64,000 nt of DNA from JAUSIK01 sp964547875 (GTDB taxonomy: Archaea; Nanobdellota; Nanobdellia; Pacearchaeales; GW2011-AR1), in contig CAZJPE010000001.1 of the NCBI GenBank assembly GCA_964547875.1, positions 62,001-126,000 of the forward strand, given 5' to 3'. Below the pieces are notes generated by a model, which did no database searches, was not told the origin of the DNA, and was given only the letters and a program-made list of their open reading frames with translations. The stretch's first letter is position 1, and every line of letters begins with the position of its first letter. The translations under genes were made by a program, and so were the position numbers. This document shows, in pieces, positions 1 to 7,749 of the stretch.

Positions 1-559
1 TCTTACCAAAAACTAAATTTTTGTTTATTGATCTTTTTGAGAGATTAATAAGTTTCGTTACAACTTTGTGTATCTCTAAAGTTTCATCAAAATTTGAATA
101 ACTTTTTTTCTCAATATCCTCAATAAAATAATCAAATTGCGAAAGAATTTGAAATAAAATTCTTTTTAAATTGCTCTCAAATTCTATTGTATCAATTGAC
201 GCTACGGCCTTTATTATGCAATATTTTGGATTACTTTCAACAATTTCAAAGCCTGTAAGTTCAGCTAACACTTTTCTGATCAGCGATAATTGTTTTTGTT
301 CAGTATAATTTATTTTGATTTCATCAAATCCATATGTATAAAGATGAGAAAGAATCCGATTAATATACCATTCTTTTTCATTGGAAAGATTTATTTCAAT
401 TGACGAAAACTTTGTTTTTTCTGGACTTATAATTAATCCTCTTTCGGAAATATCTATGTTTAAGAATTGTCCTTTTTGTATGTTATTGCTTTTAACCCAT
501 TTTGATGGCAGCGACAAACTTAACGTGCTGTTCCCGTGCTGAACTATCTTTCTTTTCAT
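1..559 (-). CDS. PhoU-like regulator with N-terminal AbrB domain (partial)
   Basis: The frame is open from an ATG at 559 to the window edge, so the C-terminus is missing. The first ~45 residues (MKRKIVQHGNSTLSLSLPSK) are a SpoVT/AbrB swapped-hairpin DNA-binding motif. The following residues form an acidic helical region. This layout matches archaeal proteins annotated as phosphate-uptake regulators, which join an AbrB domain to PhoU-like helices. A TATA-like box 25 bases upstream suggests a leaderless transcript. It diverges from the operon starting at 670. The AbrB part is clear; the PhoU part is inferred because the domain is cut off. Confidence 0.7.
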   Translation of the reverse strand, partial: MKRKIVQHGNSTLSLSLPSKWVKSNNIQKGQFLNIDISERGLIISPEKTKFSSIEINLSNEKEWYINRILSHLYTYGFDEIKINYTEQKQLSLIRKVLAELTGFEIVESNPKYCIIKAVASIDTIEFESNLKRILFQILSQFDYFIEDIEKKSYSNFDETLEIHKVVTKLINLSKRSINKNLVFGK

Positions 560-580
560 TGATTTATCAGATGCGCCATA

Positions 581-650
581 ATATATAAATCTTCCGTAAA
601 CATATATTTATATACAAATTGTTGATATAAACACCAAAAGTATATATTTA
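581..650. promoter_or_regulatory. Divergent leaderless promoters
   Basis: A TATA-like run at 581-590 (read on the minus strand) lies 25 bases from the ATG at 559. A second, TATATATTTA at 641-650, lies about 25 bases before the ATG at 670. Both spacings put transcription start at or next to the start codon, typical of archaeal leaderless genes. Confidence 0.5.
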
Positions 651-669
651 CCCCTATCTTTATAATTCT

Positions 670-1377
670 ATGAGCATAAATCTGCCCCAAATAAATTATG
701 GAAAATTGAAAGGGAGAATTAAAGATGAGAAAAATATTGTTTACTATAGAAGAGGATTTGAAGAGCTATCCTTGAATGTAACAAATGCCTGTCCTAATGC
801 TTGTGCATTTTGCATACGTGACAGAGATCAAGGATGGGGTGTTTCCAATTTATATCTTTCCAGAGATCCTAGTGTCGAAGAAATCATACAGGCCTATGAT
901 GAAGAATCTAAGAGGATTTTAGCTCTGGGAATCGATCTTAAAAAAATAAAAATTTGTGGATATGGGGAGCCAATACTTAGGTTTGAAGACCTGAAACCAA
1001 TCACAAGACATATCAGAGAAAGAGGCAGAAATGATAATCTAGAAATACAGATTACAACTACAGGCTGGCCTTATTTTAGATTTATTAGCCCAGATGTGGG
1101 AAGAATTAGCGAGCTTAAAGAGGCAGGGGTATCTCACATCTATCTTAGTGTTAATGCGTTAGACAAAAAAAACTATGATAAATTAGTAAGACCAGGGGTT
1201 AATGAAATTGATAATGATGCTTTTAGTGATGCTTTAAGATTTGGCGAATGGGCAAAAGAAGCAGGCCTTGATGTTACCTTGGGATTTATAAGACTTGGAA
1301 AAATAACTGATGAAGAAGTAAAATCGTTTGCTGAAAGATATGAGATGAAATATAGATTACGAGATTTTGAGGAGTAA
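670..1377 (+). CDS. Radical SAM protein, TatD-linked family-like
   Basis: The 235-aa protein carries the radical SAM CxxxCxxC cluster motif at Cys41, Cys45 and Cys48 (NACPNACAFCIRD), followed by a GYGEP-type segment near residue 98 that normally contacts SAM. The region after the cysteines (GWGVSNLYLSRDPSVEE) resembles the small radical SAM family found next to TatD nucleases. No TatD gene is visible here. There is no SPASM or other C-terminal cluster domain. It is the first gene of a seven-gene operon ending at 5387, two bases from the methyltransferase gene, so it probably modifies a metabolite or glycan made by that operon. The substrate is unknown. Confidence 0.8.
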   Translation: MSINLPQINYGKLKGRIKDEKNIVYYRRGFEELSLNVTNACPNACAFCIRDRDQGWGVSNLYLSRDPSVEEIIQAYDEESKRILALGIDLKKIKICGYGEPILRFEDLKPITRHIRERGRNDNLEIQITTTGWPYFRFISPDVGRISELKEAGVSHIYLSVNALDKKNYDKLVRPGVNEIDNDAFSDALRFGEWAKEAGLDVTLGFIRLGKITDEEVKSFAERYEMKYRLRDFEE

Positions 1378-1379
1378 AA

Positions 1380-2147
1380 ATGGAAGAAACATATGTTAAA
1401 GATTATTTCAGTAGGACGAGGACAGTTTCCTCTTGGTGGGAACCAGAAACAGGCGATAAATCACATATTTTTGCAAGAGAGATTAAAGTACTGGAGAAAA
1501 TGTTAGATGAGGAAGAGGCAGCTGATGCCCTAGATATTGCCTGTGGAAAGGGAAGAGTCTCAAAGATGCTAAACCGAAGAAGGTTAAAAACTATTTCTTT
1601 AGACATTTCTCAAGAAATGCTTGATATTGGTTACCAGAGAGGCGATATTATCAATCCACAAAAGGGGGATGGAGAAGATTTACATTTTGATGATAAATCT
1701 TTTGATGTAGTTACTTGTATTGATGCTCTAGTCCACTTTCCAAACTATAAAAAAGCGATTAGTGAAGCTCATCGGGTTCTTAGACCAAATGGTGTTTGCC
1801 TCTGTACAACTAGTAATCCTTATGATTTAGGATTTATTCCGAGAGTCATATCAAAAGGGATAAGGGCAATTTCTAATGGGGAATCAAGTAGTAAAGGAGA
1901 AGGAATATTTAGATACATAGCTCCAAGTGAGATGAGAAGATCCTTAATAAATCAGGGATTTCAAATAGAAGGAGAAGCAAAACTAGGAGTTTTGGCTCCA
2001 GTTGAAATTAAAGGTAATAATGGAAAAGATTTCCACTTAATTTCGGAATCATTCTCAAGAAGATATGATAACTTAGATAGACTATTAGAGAGAATTCCTG
2101 TAATTAATCAATTGGCAATACTTTCAGTTTACAAAGCAAGAAAATGA
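1380..2147 (+). CDS. Class I SAM-dependent methyltransferase
   Basis: The 255-aa protein has the Rossmann methyltransferase motif I (LDIACGKGRV, residues 51-60), an acidic motif II region (ISLDISQEM) and the post-motif segment FDVVTCIDALVHFPN followed by EAHRVLRPNG, the Methyltransf_11/UbiE pattern. It begins two bases after the radical SAM gene and overlaps the next gene by four bases, so it is translationally coupled. The acceptor cannot be read from sequence. Operon partners that handle sugars suggest a glycan or nucleotide-sugar derivative. Confidence 0.85.
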   Translation: MEETYVKDYFSRTRTVSSWWEPETGDKSHIFAREIKVLEKMLDEEEAADALDIACGKGRVSKMLNRRRLKTISLDISQEMLDIGYQRGDIINPQKGDGEDLHFDDKSFDVVTCIDALVHFPNYKKAISEAHRVLRPNGVCLCTTSNPYDLGFIPRVISKGIRAISNGESSSKGEGIFRYIAPSEMRRSLINQGFQIEGEAKLGVLAPVEIKGNNGKDFHLISESFSRRYDNLDRLLERIPVINQLAILSVYKARK

Positions 2148-3076
2148 TCTCAATAATTATTTCGGCCCATAATGAAGAAAAGAACATAAAAAATATGCTT
2201 GAGGATGTAATAAAAGAAATGGATTTATTAGGAGAAGATAGTGAACTATTAATCGGGTTGAGTGGTTGTACCGACAAAACAGAAGAAATTGCAAGAGTTA
2301 TGATAAAGAAGCATAAGCAAAAACCCCTAATTGTAAAAACTCCTTTAGGCAAGATTAATTCTCAAAAGAGAATTATTCAGTTAGTAAATAAAAAATCTTG
2401 GGGAATTTTATTTTTAGATTGTGATGTACGGCTAAAAAAATATGCAATAAGGAATATAGTAGCAGATGCCAAAAAATATCAAAAAGTAAAAATGTTTTAT
2501 GCGAAAGAAATTCCACTTCCAAGAAAGAGTATTTTTTATAATATAATAAATGTTAGAACATTAAATCCAGACTACGTAATAGCAAAAGAAAACGTATCTG
2601 ACTTTCATCCGTATATAAAGAATAAGAATAAAAAATTCTTTTCAACGGGAGGTATGTATCTCATAAGAAAAGGGATTTATGACGTTGATGGAAAAACTAT
2701 TGGCGATGATAGTTATTTGACTCATTCTATCTACTATAGATTTGGTGTTGGAACTATTAAACAAACAGAGAATGCAATTGTTTATTATCAACCGGTTTAT
2801 ACCTTTAGAAGTTGGATAAAGAAATGGAAGAGAATATGGAGTGATATAAACAATTTATATTCATATCATCCTGAATTTAAATACTTGGAAAAATATATGA
2901 AACTAAAAATAGATTTCAAAAAGCTCATCAAAGAAGGAAAAATAAAATTGATCATTTACTTTTCTCTTGAACGAACATGGAATAATATTGGAGGATTTAT
3001 CTTTAGAAAATTCCTTCTTGATAAAGAAAATAAATGGGACCAATTAAAAGATACTAAAGAGGTAGTATTGAAATGA
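2144..3076 (+). CDS. GT2-family glycosyltransferase
   Basis: The N-terminus MISIIISAHNEEKNI is the nucleotide-binding strand of GT-A enzymes. LFLDCDVR (residues 89-96) contains the DxD metal-binding motif. A basic, aromatic C-terminal third (WIKKWKRIW) may contact membrane or acceptor, but there is no clear transmembrane helix. It overlaps both neighbours by four bases. It probably transfers a sugar from a nucleotide donor onto a lipid or small-molecule acceptor. The 310-aa length is normal for a single-domain GT2. Confidence 0.85.
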   Translation: MISIIISAHNEEKNIKNMLEDVIKEMDLLGEDSELLIGLSGCTDKTEEIARVMIKKHKQKPLIVKTPLGKINSQKRIIQLVNKKSWGILFLDCDVRLKKYAIRNIVADAKKYQKVKMFYAKEIPLPRKSIFYNIINVRTLNPDYVIAKENVSDFHPYIKNKNKKFFSTGGMYLIRKGIYDVDGKTIGDDSYLTHSIYYRFGVGTIKQTENAIVYYQPVYTFRSWIKKWKRIWSDINNLYSYHPEFKYLEKYMKLKIDFKKLIKEGKIKLIIYFSLERTWNNIGGFIFRKFLLDKENKWDQLKDTKEVVLK

Positions 3077-3669
3077 AAACAATCTTGATAGAAGGAACTG
3101 AATTAAGTGGGAAAACAACACTCGCAAAAAGCGTTAGACAAAGATTGACAAACGAAGGATTTAGCATCGTTATTAATTCGGGCCCAATAAATAAGACTTC
3201 AAGGTTGGTAAATACTCCATTAAATATGGCTAAAAAAATACACTCACCCTCCATTAAAGAATTCTTATACACTTTAAGTTTGATTACAGATAGAGATCCA
3301 AAAGAAAGTTACCCTGAAGTTGATTTTTTTATGCAAGAAAGATACTTTCCAAGCGTAATAGCTTATTCAAAAGTGTTTAATTCTTTTGGAGTTAATAGAT
3401 ATGTTGGCGATTATCTTCAACGATTCTATCCTTCTTTTGATATTAATATTTTAGTTAAAACTAGTTTAGAAACAAGATTGGAAAGAATTAAAACTAGAAA
3501 TGTAAAAACTAAGTTAGATAAGATTATTGAAGAAAAACCACAACTTGCATCGGATTTAGAAAGAGAAATTCAGAGAGTTTTATGCAAAGAAAGAAACTAT
3601 TTTGAGTTAAATACTGATGAAATGGACATTGATGAAGCAACAGAGGAAATTTATAGGAGGATAATATGA
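3073..3669 (+). CDS. Thymidylate-kinase-like P-loop kinase
   Basis: The 198-aa protein has a Walker A loop (GTELSGKTT, residues 8-16) and a thymidylate-kinase-like segment QERYFPSVIAYSK (88-100), where TMPKs usually have DRYxxSxxAYQ. The replacement of Asp by Glu in that motif, and its place in a glycan-type operon overlapping both neighbours by four bases, suggest a specialised kinase rather than the housekeeping Tmk. A nucleotide or sugar substrate is possible. Confidence 0.7.
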   Translation: MKTILIEGTELSGKTTLAKSVRQRLTNEGFSIVINSGPINKTSRLVNTPLNMAKKIHSPSIKEFLYTLSLITDRDPKESYPEVDFFMQERYFPSVIAYSKVFNSFGVNRYVGDYLQRFYPSFDINILVKTSLETRLERIKTRNVKTKLDKIIEEKPQLASDLEREIQRVLCKERNYFELNTDEMDIDEATEEIYRRII

Positions 3670-4274
3670 ATATCCTAGTTGTTGGAGCACATCCTGATGA
3701 TTATGAATTAGGGATGGGAGGAACTATAAAAAAATATTTCACAGAAGGGCATAACATAATTTCGATTATTATGTCAAATGGAGAAGCTATAGGAAATACT
3801 AATGAGCGAGTAAAGGAGGCAAAAAAATCTGCCAAATTCTTAGGGATAAATACAATTTATTTTTTAAATTTTAAAGATACAAAGATAAGTTCAGGCATAG
3901 AGTCGATTAAGAAAATTGAACAAATCATTAAAAAACATAAAATAGATAGGATATATACCCATTCATTAAGAGATACACACCAGGACCATAGGAACACTTG
4001 TCTGGCTGTTCTTTCCGCAGGAAGAAATGTGGAACAGATATTATTTTTTGAATCTCCTTCGTCAGATTTGGATTTTAGACCAACATTCTTTATTGATATT
4101 TCCAGTTACTTAAAAGAGAAGATAAATTCATTAAAAATATATAAGTCTCTATTAAAATTAAAAAAGAGGTATCTAGAAATTAAAGCAATAATAGATAGCG
4201 CTTCCTTTAGAGGATATCAAAGCAACCTAAAATATGCAGAATGTTTTGAAGTTTTTAGGTTTATAGAAAAATGA
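3666..4274 (+). CDS. PIG-L/LmbE-type N-deacetylase
   Basis: The zinc-binding AHPDDYE motif (residues 8-14) and the distal HQDH (105-108) are the signatures of the PIG-L superfamily, which removes acetyl groups from N-acetylglucosamine-like substrates. The 202-aa length is close to the family core. It overlaps neighbours on both sides by four bases in the operon. A second PIG-L gene lies at 60406. Here the neighbours (GT2, WbqC, methyltransferase) suggest deacetylation of an intermediate in glycan or natural-product assembly. Confidence 0.85.
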   Translation: MNILVVGAHPDDYELGMGGTIKKYFTEGHNIISIIMSNGEAIGNTNERVKEAKKSAKFLGINTIYFLNFKDTKISSGIESIKKIEQIIKKHKIDRIYTHSLRDTHQDHRNTCLAVLSAGRNVEQILFFESPSSDLDFRPTFFIDISSYLKEKINSLKIYKSLLKLKKRYLEIKAIIDSASFRGYQSNLKYAECFEVFRFIEK

Positions 4275-4969
4275 AAATAACAATACACCAACCAAATTTC
4301 TTACCTTATCTAGGATTTTTTGATAAATGTGATTATGCAGACATATTGGCCTTATATGATTCTACACAATTTAAAAAAAACGATTATCAAAATAGAAATA
4401 AAATTAAGGGAAAGGATGGATGGTTCTGGTTGACAATTCCAGTTAATTACAATTTTGGTGATGTAATAAATGAAGTAAAGATTGATAACTCAAAAGAATG
4501 GAAAAAAGACCATATAAAATCATTAGAAACATGTTATTCGGGTTCAAAATACTTTAATCAGTACTTTCCAAAAATAAGAGAAATCTATGAAAAAAATTGG
4601 AATTTTATATCAAACTTTAATATAGAATTAATTAAGTTTGTGCTTAATGAGTTGGGAATAAAATGTAAAGTTGTTTTATCTTCAGAACTAATGATTAAAG
4701 ATGATAGAACCGAGGCTCTAATTGAAATATGTAAAAAGTTAAAATCAACAGGGTATGTTTCTGGAAAAGATGGAAAAAAATATTTGGAGGTAAAATCATT
4801 TAAAAAAGAAGGATTGACTATAGAATTTCAAAATTATCAGCATCCTGAATACAATCAGAAATTTGGAGAATTTAAACCTTATATGTGTATATTGGACTTA
4901 CTATTTAATGAAGGACCGAATAGTTTAAAAGTAATAAGAGATGGGAGATATTATGAAAGCGAATGTTAG
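4271..4969 (+). CDS. WbqC-like family protein
   Basis: The N-terminus MKITIHQPNFLPYLGFFDK and the following DSTQFKKNDYQNRNKIK segment match the WbqC-like family, which sits in O-antigen and other glycan clusters and is often suspected of acyl or amino-acid transfer to amino-sugars. HQPNFLPYLG lies at residues 6-15. The 232-aa length is normal. It follows the deacetylase with a four-base overlap. Together they could unmask and then modify an amino group. That pairing is inference. Confidence 0.8.
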   Translation: MKITIHQPNFLPYLGFFDKCDYADILALYDSTQFKKNDYQNRNKIKGKDGWFWLTIPVNYNFGDVINEVKIDNSKEWKKDHIKSLETCYSGSKYFNQYFPKIREIYEKNWNFISNFNIELIKFVLNELGIKCKVVLSSELMIKDDRTEALIEICKKLKSTGYVSGKDGKKYLEVKSFKKEGLTIEFQNYQHPEYNQKFGEFKPYMCILDLLFNEGPNSLKVIRDGRYYESEC

Positions 4970-5387
4970 AGTTTCAGGCATTGTCTTTAAAGAAGGAAAA
5001 GTGGTTTTGGTCAAACATGAAAACAAACACAATGGAATTTATTATCTTCTTCCAGGAGGAGGATTAGAACGGGATGAAACAATTGAAGAATGTGCAATAA
5101 GAGAAGTTAAAGAAGAAATAGGATTGGATGTTAAGATTAAGTTTTTTGCATATTATGAAGATGTAGTTAGTGAAGATGACCACACATTACATTTAATTTT
5201 TAGATGTGAGATTATTGGGGGAAAAGTTGAGAACTTGGACCCAGATAAGAAAGTTAAAGATATAGTTTTTATGAATGAAGAAGAATTTAAGAAAGTAAAA
5301 TTTTTTCCAGAAAAACTTAAAAAAACTCTTTTTTCAGAAAAAGATAATGGTCTTCCACTATCTTTAGGAAAAACCTCCTTCTCATAA
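4953..5387 (+). CDS. Nudix hydrolase
   Basis: A complete Nudix box (Gx5Ex7REUxEExGU) spans residues 36-58, with the catalytic REVKEE at 50-55. I chose the ATG at 4953 because GGGAGA lies just upstream with good spacing. An earlier in-frame ATG at 4941 would lengthen the overlap with the WbqC-like gene. The 144-aa enzyme probably cleaves a nucleoside diphosphate derivative, such as a nucleotide-sugar by-product of the operon, or acts in nucleotide sanitation. It is the last gene of the seven-gene operon. Confidence 0.85.
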   Translation: MKANVRVSGIVFKEGKVVLVKHENKHNGIYYLLPGGGLERDETIEECAIREVKEEIGLDVKIKFFAYYEDVVSEDDHTLHLIFRCEIIGGKVENLDPDKKVKDIVFMNEEEFKKVKFFPEKLKKTLFSEKDNGLPLSLGKTSFS

Positions 5388-5390
5388 TAT

Positions 5391-6083
5391 TTATTTTTTA
5401 GTAGCTTTAATTATCAATATATCCCCAAAAAGGAAAGGTCTATTTTTAGGAAACATAAAAATAGATAAAATTCTATAGGACATATCTGAAATAAAATTTA
5501 ATACGGCATAACCAAATTTTTTAAAGAAATTATCTCTATCCATATAATAAAAAGTGTATCCAAAGGTTCTATTTGTGGTTATTTTATTTATCTTAAAATC
5601 ATATTTCTCTAGTAAAAAGATAATTTCTCTCCAATATAATGGATGAATGTGCAGAGAACCCTTATTTCCAAATTCATTTTCTTGAAACCAATGAAATTCT
5701 GATCTAAATAGAAACTGAAATCTTGATTTTACATTCTGGATATTTGGGGTGGTTATTATAAGTTGCCCATTCTTCCTTATCACCCTACTTAGTTCTTTTA
5801 TGAATATTGCAGGATTTTCTAGATGCTCAATTACTTCAATAGATATTATTTTATCAAAAAAAGAATTATTAAACGGAATATTATTATTGAAATTTGCTTT
5901 CTTGAATGGAATTTTTAATCTGAATCTATTCGGGTCAATGTCACAAGCATATACATTGCCATCCCTATTAACTAATTGTTCTGTAAACGAACCTTTTCCG
6001 GCACCACAATCTAAGACTTTCTCGCCTTTTATATTTCCTAGCAATTCAAGTACTTTTTCATGTGTTCCTTTTGATGCTCCCAT
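5391..6083 (-). CDS. Class I SAM-dependent methyltransferase
   Basis: Motif I is VLDCGAGKG near residues 23-31, followed by an acidic CDIDPNRF motif II and a VIEHLENP segment, then an IRKNGQLIITTPN strand. This is the Methyltransf_11/23 layout often seen in surface-glycan loci. The ATG at 6083 is preferred over a TTG three bases upstream. It converges on the Nudix gene with only three bases between the stop codons. It may serve the same pathway as the facing operon. The acceptor is unknown. Confidence 0.8.
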   Translation of the reverse strand: MGASKGTHEKVLELLGNIKGEKVLDCGAGKGSFTEQLVNRDGNVYACDIDPNRFRLKIPFKKANFNNNIPFNNSFFDKIISIEVIEHLENPAIFIKELSRVIRKNGQLIITTPNIQNVKSRFQFLFRSEFHWFQENEFGNKGSLHIHPLYWREIIFLLEKYDFKINKITTNRTFGYTFYYMDRDNFFKKFGYAVLNFISDMSYRILSIFMFPKNRPFLFGDILIIKATKK

Positions 6084-6122
6084 CAATTGAATGGGCTTTC
6101 GAGAATTTAAATTACTTTCTAA

Positions 6123-6290
6123 TTATACCTTACTCATCTTAATCAAATCCAACCATTTATTCTTACTTAACTCTAAATTTGGAATAGCTAGCTCATAAGG
6201 ACAGCAACCTATTCCTTGGTGTTTTCTTATGAAGTTATAATAGATTTCATATCCTTTCATAATTGCAGATGCAGATTCAATGCAACATAA
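6123..6290 (-). pseudogene. Remnant of a DDE transposase C-terminus
   Basis: Reading the minus strand to a stop at 6123-6125 gives about 55 residues containing IYYNFIRKHQGIG and NKWLDLIK. These match the last part of IS6/IS240-like archaeal transposases, which carry YNFIRPHxGL and end in NKWxxLI. The catalytic domain and terminal repeats are missing. It marks an old insertion directly upstream of the bacterial-type TyrRS gene. Confidence 0.6.
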
Positions 6291-6327
6291 TAAAAGGGTT
6301 TAAATACTCTTTAATATATTATCTTTC

Positions 6328-6429
6328 ATGAAAAATCTAATAAGGATTATCAGTATTTTTAGTATGATTAATTTGAATAGTTGTATTAGAGGAATAGATT
6401 ATAATAACGTTGTAGTGATGAAAAAATAG
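6328..6429 (+). CDS. Possible 33-aa lipoprotein-like small ORF
   Basis: This ORF encodes MKNLIRIISIFSMINLNSC and 14 more residues. A basic start, a hydrophobic stretch and a terminal LNSC suggest a lipobox. A TTTAAATA box about 25 bases upstream could drive a leaderless transcript. The ORF is very short and lies beside a transposase scar, so chance is a real alternative. Confidence 0.25.
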   Translation: MKNLIRIISIFSMINLNSCIRGIDYNNVVVMKK

Positions 6430-6459
6430 AAAGTTTTAAAAGCATATTCTTACCTCAAA

Positions 6460-6487
6460 ATATATTAAGAAAAGACACTTAATATAT
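6460..6487. promoter_or_regulatory. Inverted repeat before the bacterial-type TyrRS
   Basis: ATATATTAAG, eight bases, then CTTAATATAT form a perfect 10-bp inverted repeat ending three bases before the start codon at 6491. A TATA-like TTTTAAAA at about 6433-6440 would place transcription start inside it. It could be an operator or a 5' hairpin controlling this gene. It is not a known T-box. Confidence 0.45.
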
Positions 6488-6490
6488 AAA

Positions 6491-7702
6491 ATGACTCTTG
6501 AAGACCAATTAAATGAACTTAGAAGAGGAACAGTAGACATTCTCACAGAAGAAGAATTAGTCAGAAAACTAAAACAAAATAGACCTCTTAATGTTAAATT
6601 TGGAGTTGACCCTACAGCTCCAGATATTCATCTTGGCCATACTGTACCTTTACAAAAATTGAAACAATTTCAAGACTTGGGGCACAGTATACAACTTATT
6701 ATTGGGGATTATACGGCAATGATTGGCGACCCTAGCGGAAGAACTGAGACAAGACCAACGCTAAGTAGAGAAGAAATAGAAAGTAATATGGAAACCTATC
6801 AAAGACAAGTCTTTAAGGTTTTAGACCCTGATAAAACTAATTTGATATATAATAGCCAGTGGTTAGAAAAATTTTCTGGAACTGATGTTATTAAATTAGG
6901 TTCAAAATATACTGTTCAGCAACTTTTGCAAAGGAGAGATTTTGGAGAAAGAATAAAACAAAATAGACCTCTTAATGTTACCGAATTGTTATATCCTCTT
7001 CTCGTTGGCTATGATTCTATACACCTTAGAAGCGATGTAGAAATTGGAGGAACTGATCAATTATTTAATTTTATGGCAAGCAGAGAAATACAAAAAGCAT
7101 ATGGGCAGGAACCAGAAGTAATTATAACACTTCCTTTGCTTGAGGGGGTAGATGGCGTAAGGAAGATGAGTAAAAGTCTTGGAAATGCTATAGGTGTAAG
7201 TGATGATCCTAATGACATGTATGGAAAAATAATGTCTATATCTGATGATTTAATGTTAAAATATTATGAGTTATTATCTGAAACTCCTCTAGAAGAATTT
7301 CAAGAAATTAGAGCAGCTATTGCTTCTGGAAATGTAAACCCTATGAAATATAAACAAAGATTAGCAAGGGAAATAGTCTCAAGATATCATGGACAAAATT
7401 TTGCAATATCTGCTGAAGAAAGATTTAATGGGGTGCATAGAAAAAGAGATACGCCAAGCCAATTGGAAGAGGAGATAATAAAGTACTCTGCGCATGAAGA
7501 AAAACTTCCAATTGTTACAGTCCTCAGGCAAATTGGAAGAGCAAAATCTAACAGTGAAGCTAGAAGGCTTATAGAACAAGGAGGAGTAAAGTTGGGTGGA
7601 GAGGTTATAAATGACATTAATTACTTTGTTTCTCCTCAAGATGGTCAAGTTGTTCAAGTTGGAAAAAGGTATTTTAGAAGGTTAAAATATGAAACAGACT
7701 AG
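6491..7702 (+). CDS. tyrS: Bacterial-type tyrosyl-tRNA synthetase
   Basis: The 403-aa class I synthetase has an HLGH (HIGH) motif at residues 47-50, a KMSKS loop at 225-229 and a C-terminal S4-like RNA-binding domain (about 335-403). The sequence and S4 domain belong to the bacterial TyrS lineage rather than the archaeal/eukaryotic one. It charges tyrosine onto tRNA. It is unusual because a complete archaeal-type TyrRS follows 47 bases downstream from its own promoter. A transposase remnant lies just upstream, consistent with acquisition by transfer. Bacterial TyrRS reads different tRNA-Tyr identity elements, so it may be a stress or resistance copy, or serve another tRNA. That role is inference. 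Confidence 0.93.
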   Translation: MTLEDQLNELRRGTVDILTEEELVRKLKQNRPLNVKFGVDPTAPDIHLGHTVPLQKLKQFQDLGHSIQLIIGDYTAMIGDPSGRTETRPTLSREEIESNMETYQRQVFKVLDPDKTNLIYNSQWLEKFSGTDVIKLGSKYTVQQLLQRRDFGERIKQNRPLNVTELLYPLLVGYDSIHLRSDVEIGGTDQLFNFMASREIQKAYGQEPEVIITLPLLEGVDGVRKMSKSLGNAIGVSDDPNDMYGKIMSISDDLMLKYYELLSETPLEEFQEIRAAIASGNVNPMKYKQRLAREIVSRYHGQNFAISAEERFNGVHRKRDTPSQLEEEIIKYSAHEEKLPIVTVLRQIGRAKSNSEARRLIEQGGVKLGGEVINDINYFVSPQDGQVVQVGKRYFRRLKYETD

Positions 7703-7716
7703 TATTAATAAACAGA

Positions 7717-7726
7717 TTTATAAATA
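7717..7726 (+). promoter_or_regulatory. TATA box of the archaeal-type TyrRS
   Basis: ATTTATAAAT lies about 25-30 bases before the ATG at 7750 in the short gap after the bacterial-type TyrRS. The second synthetase can therefore be transcribed independently, with little or no leader. Confidence 0.5.
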
Positions 7727-7749
7727 AGTTTTTATTTATCTAAATTAAG

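Noticed and set aside
6590..6990. KQNRPLNV occurring twice in the bacterial-type TyrRS
   Set aside because: Both positions correspond to separate normal segments of bacterial TyrRS; no internal duplication is needed.
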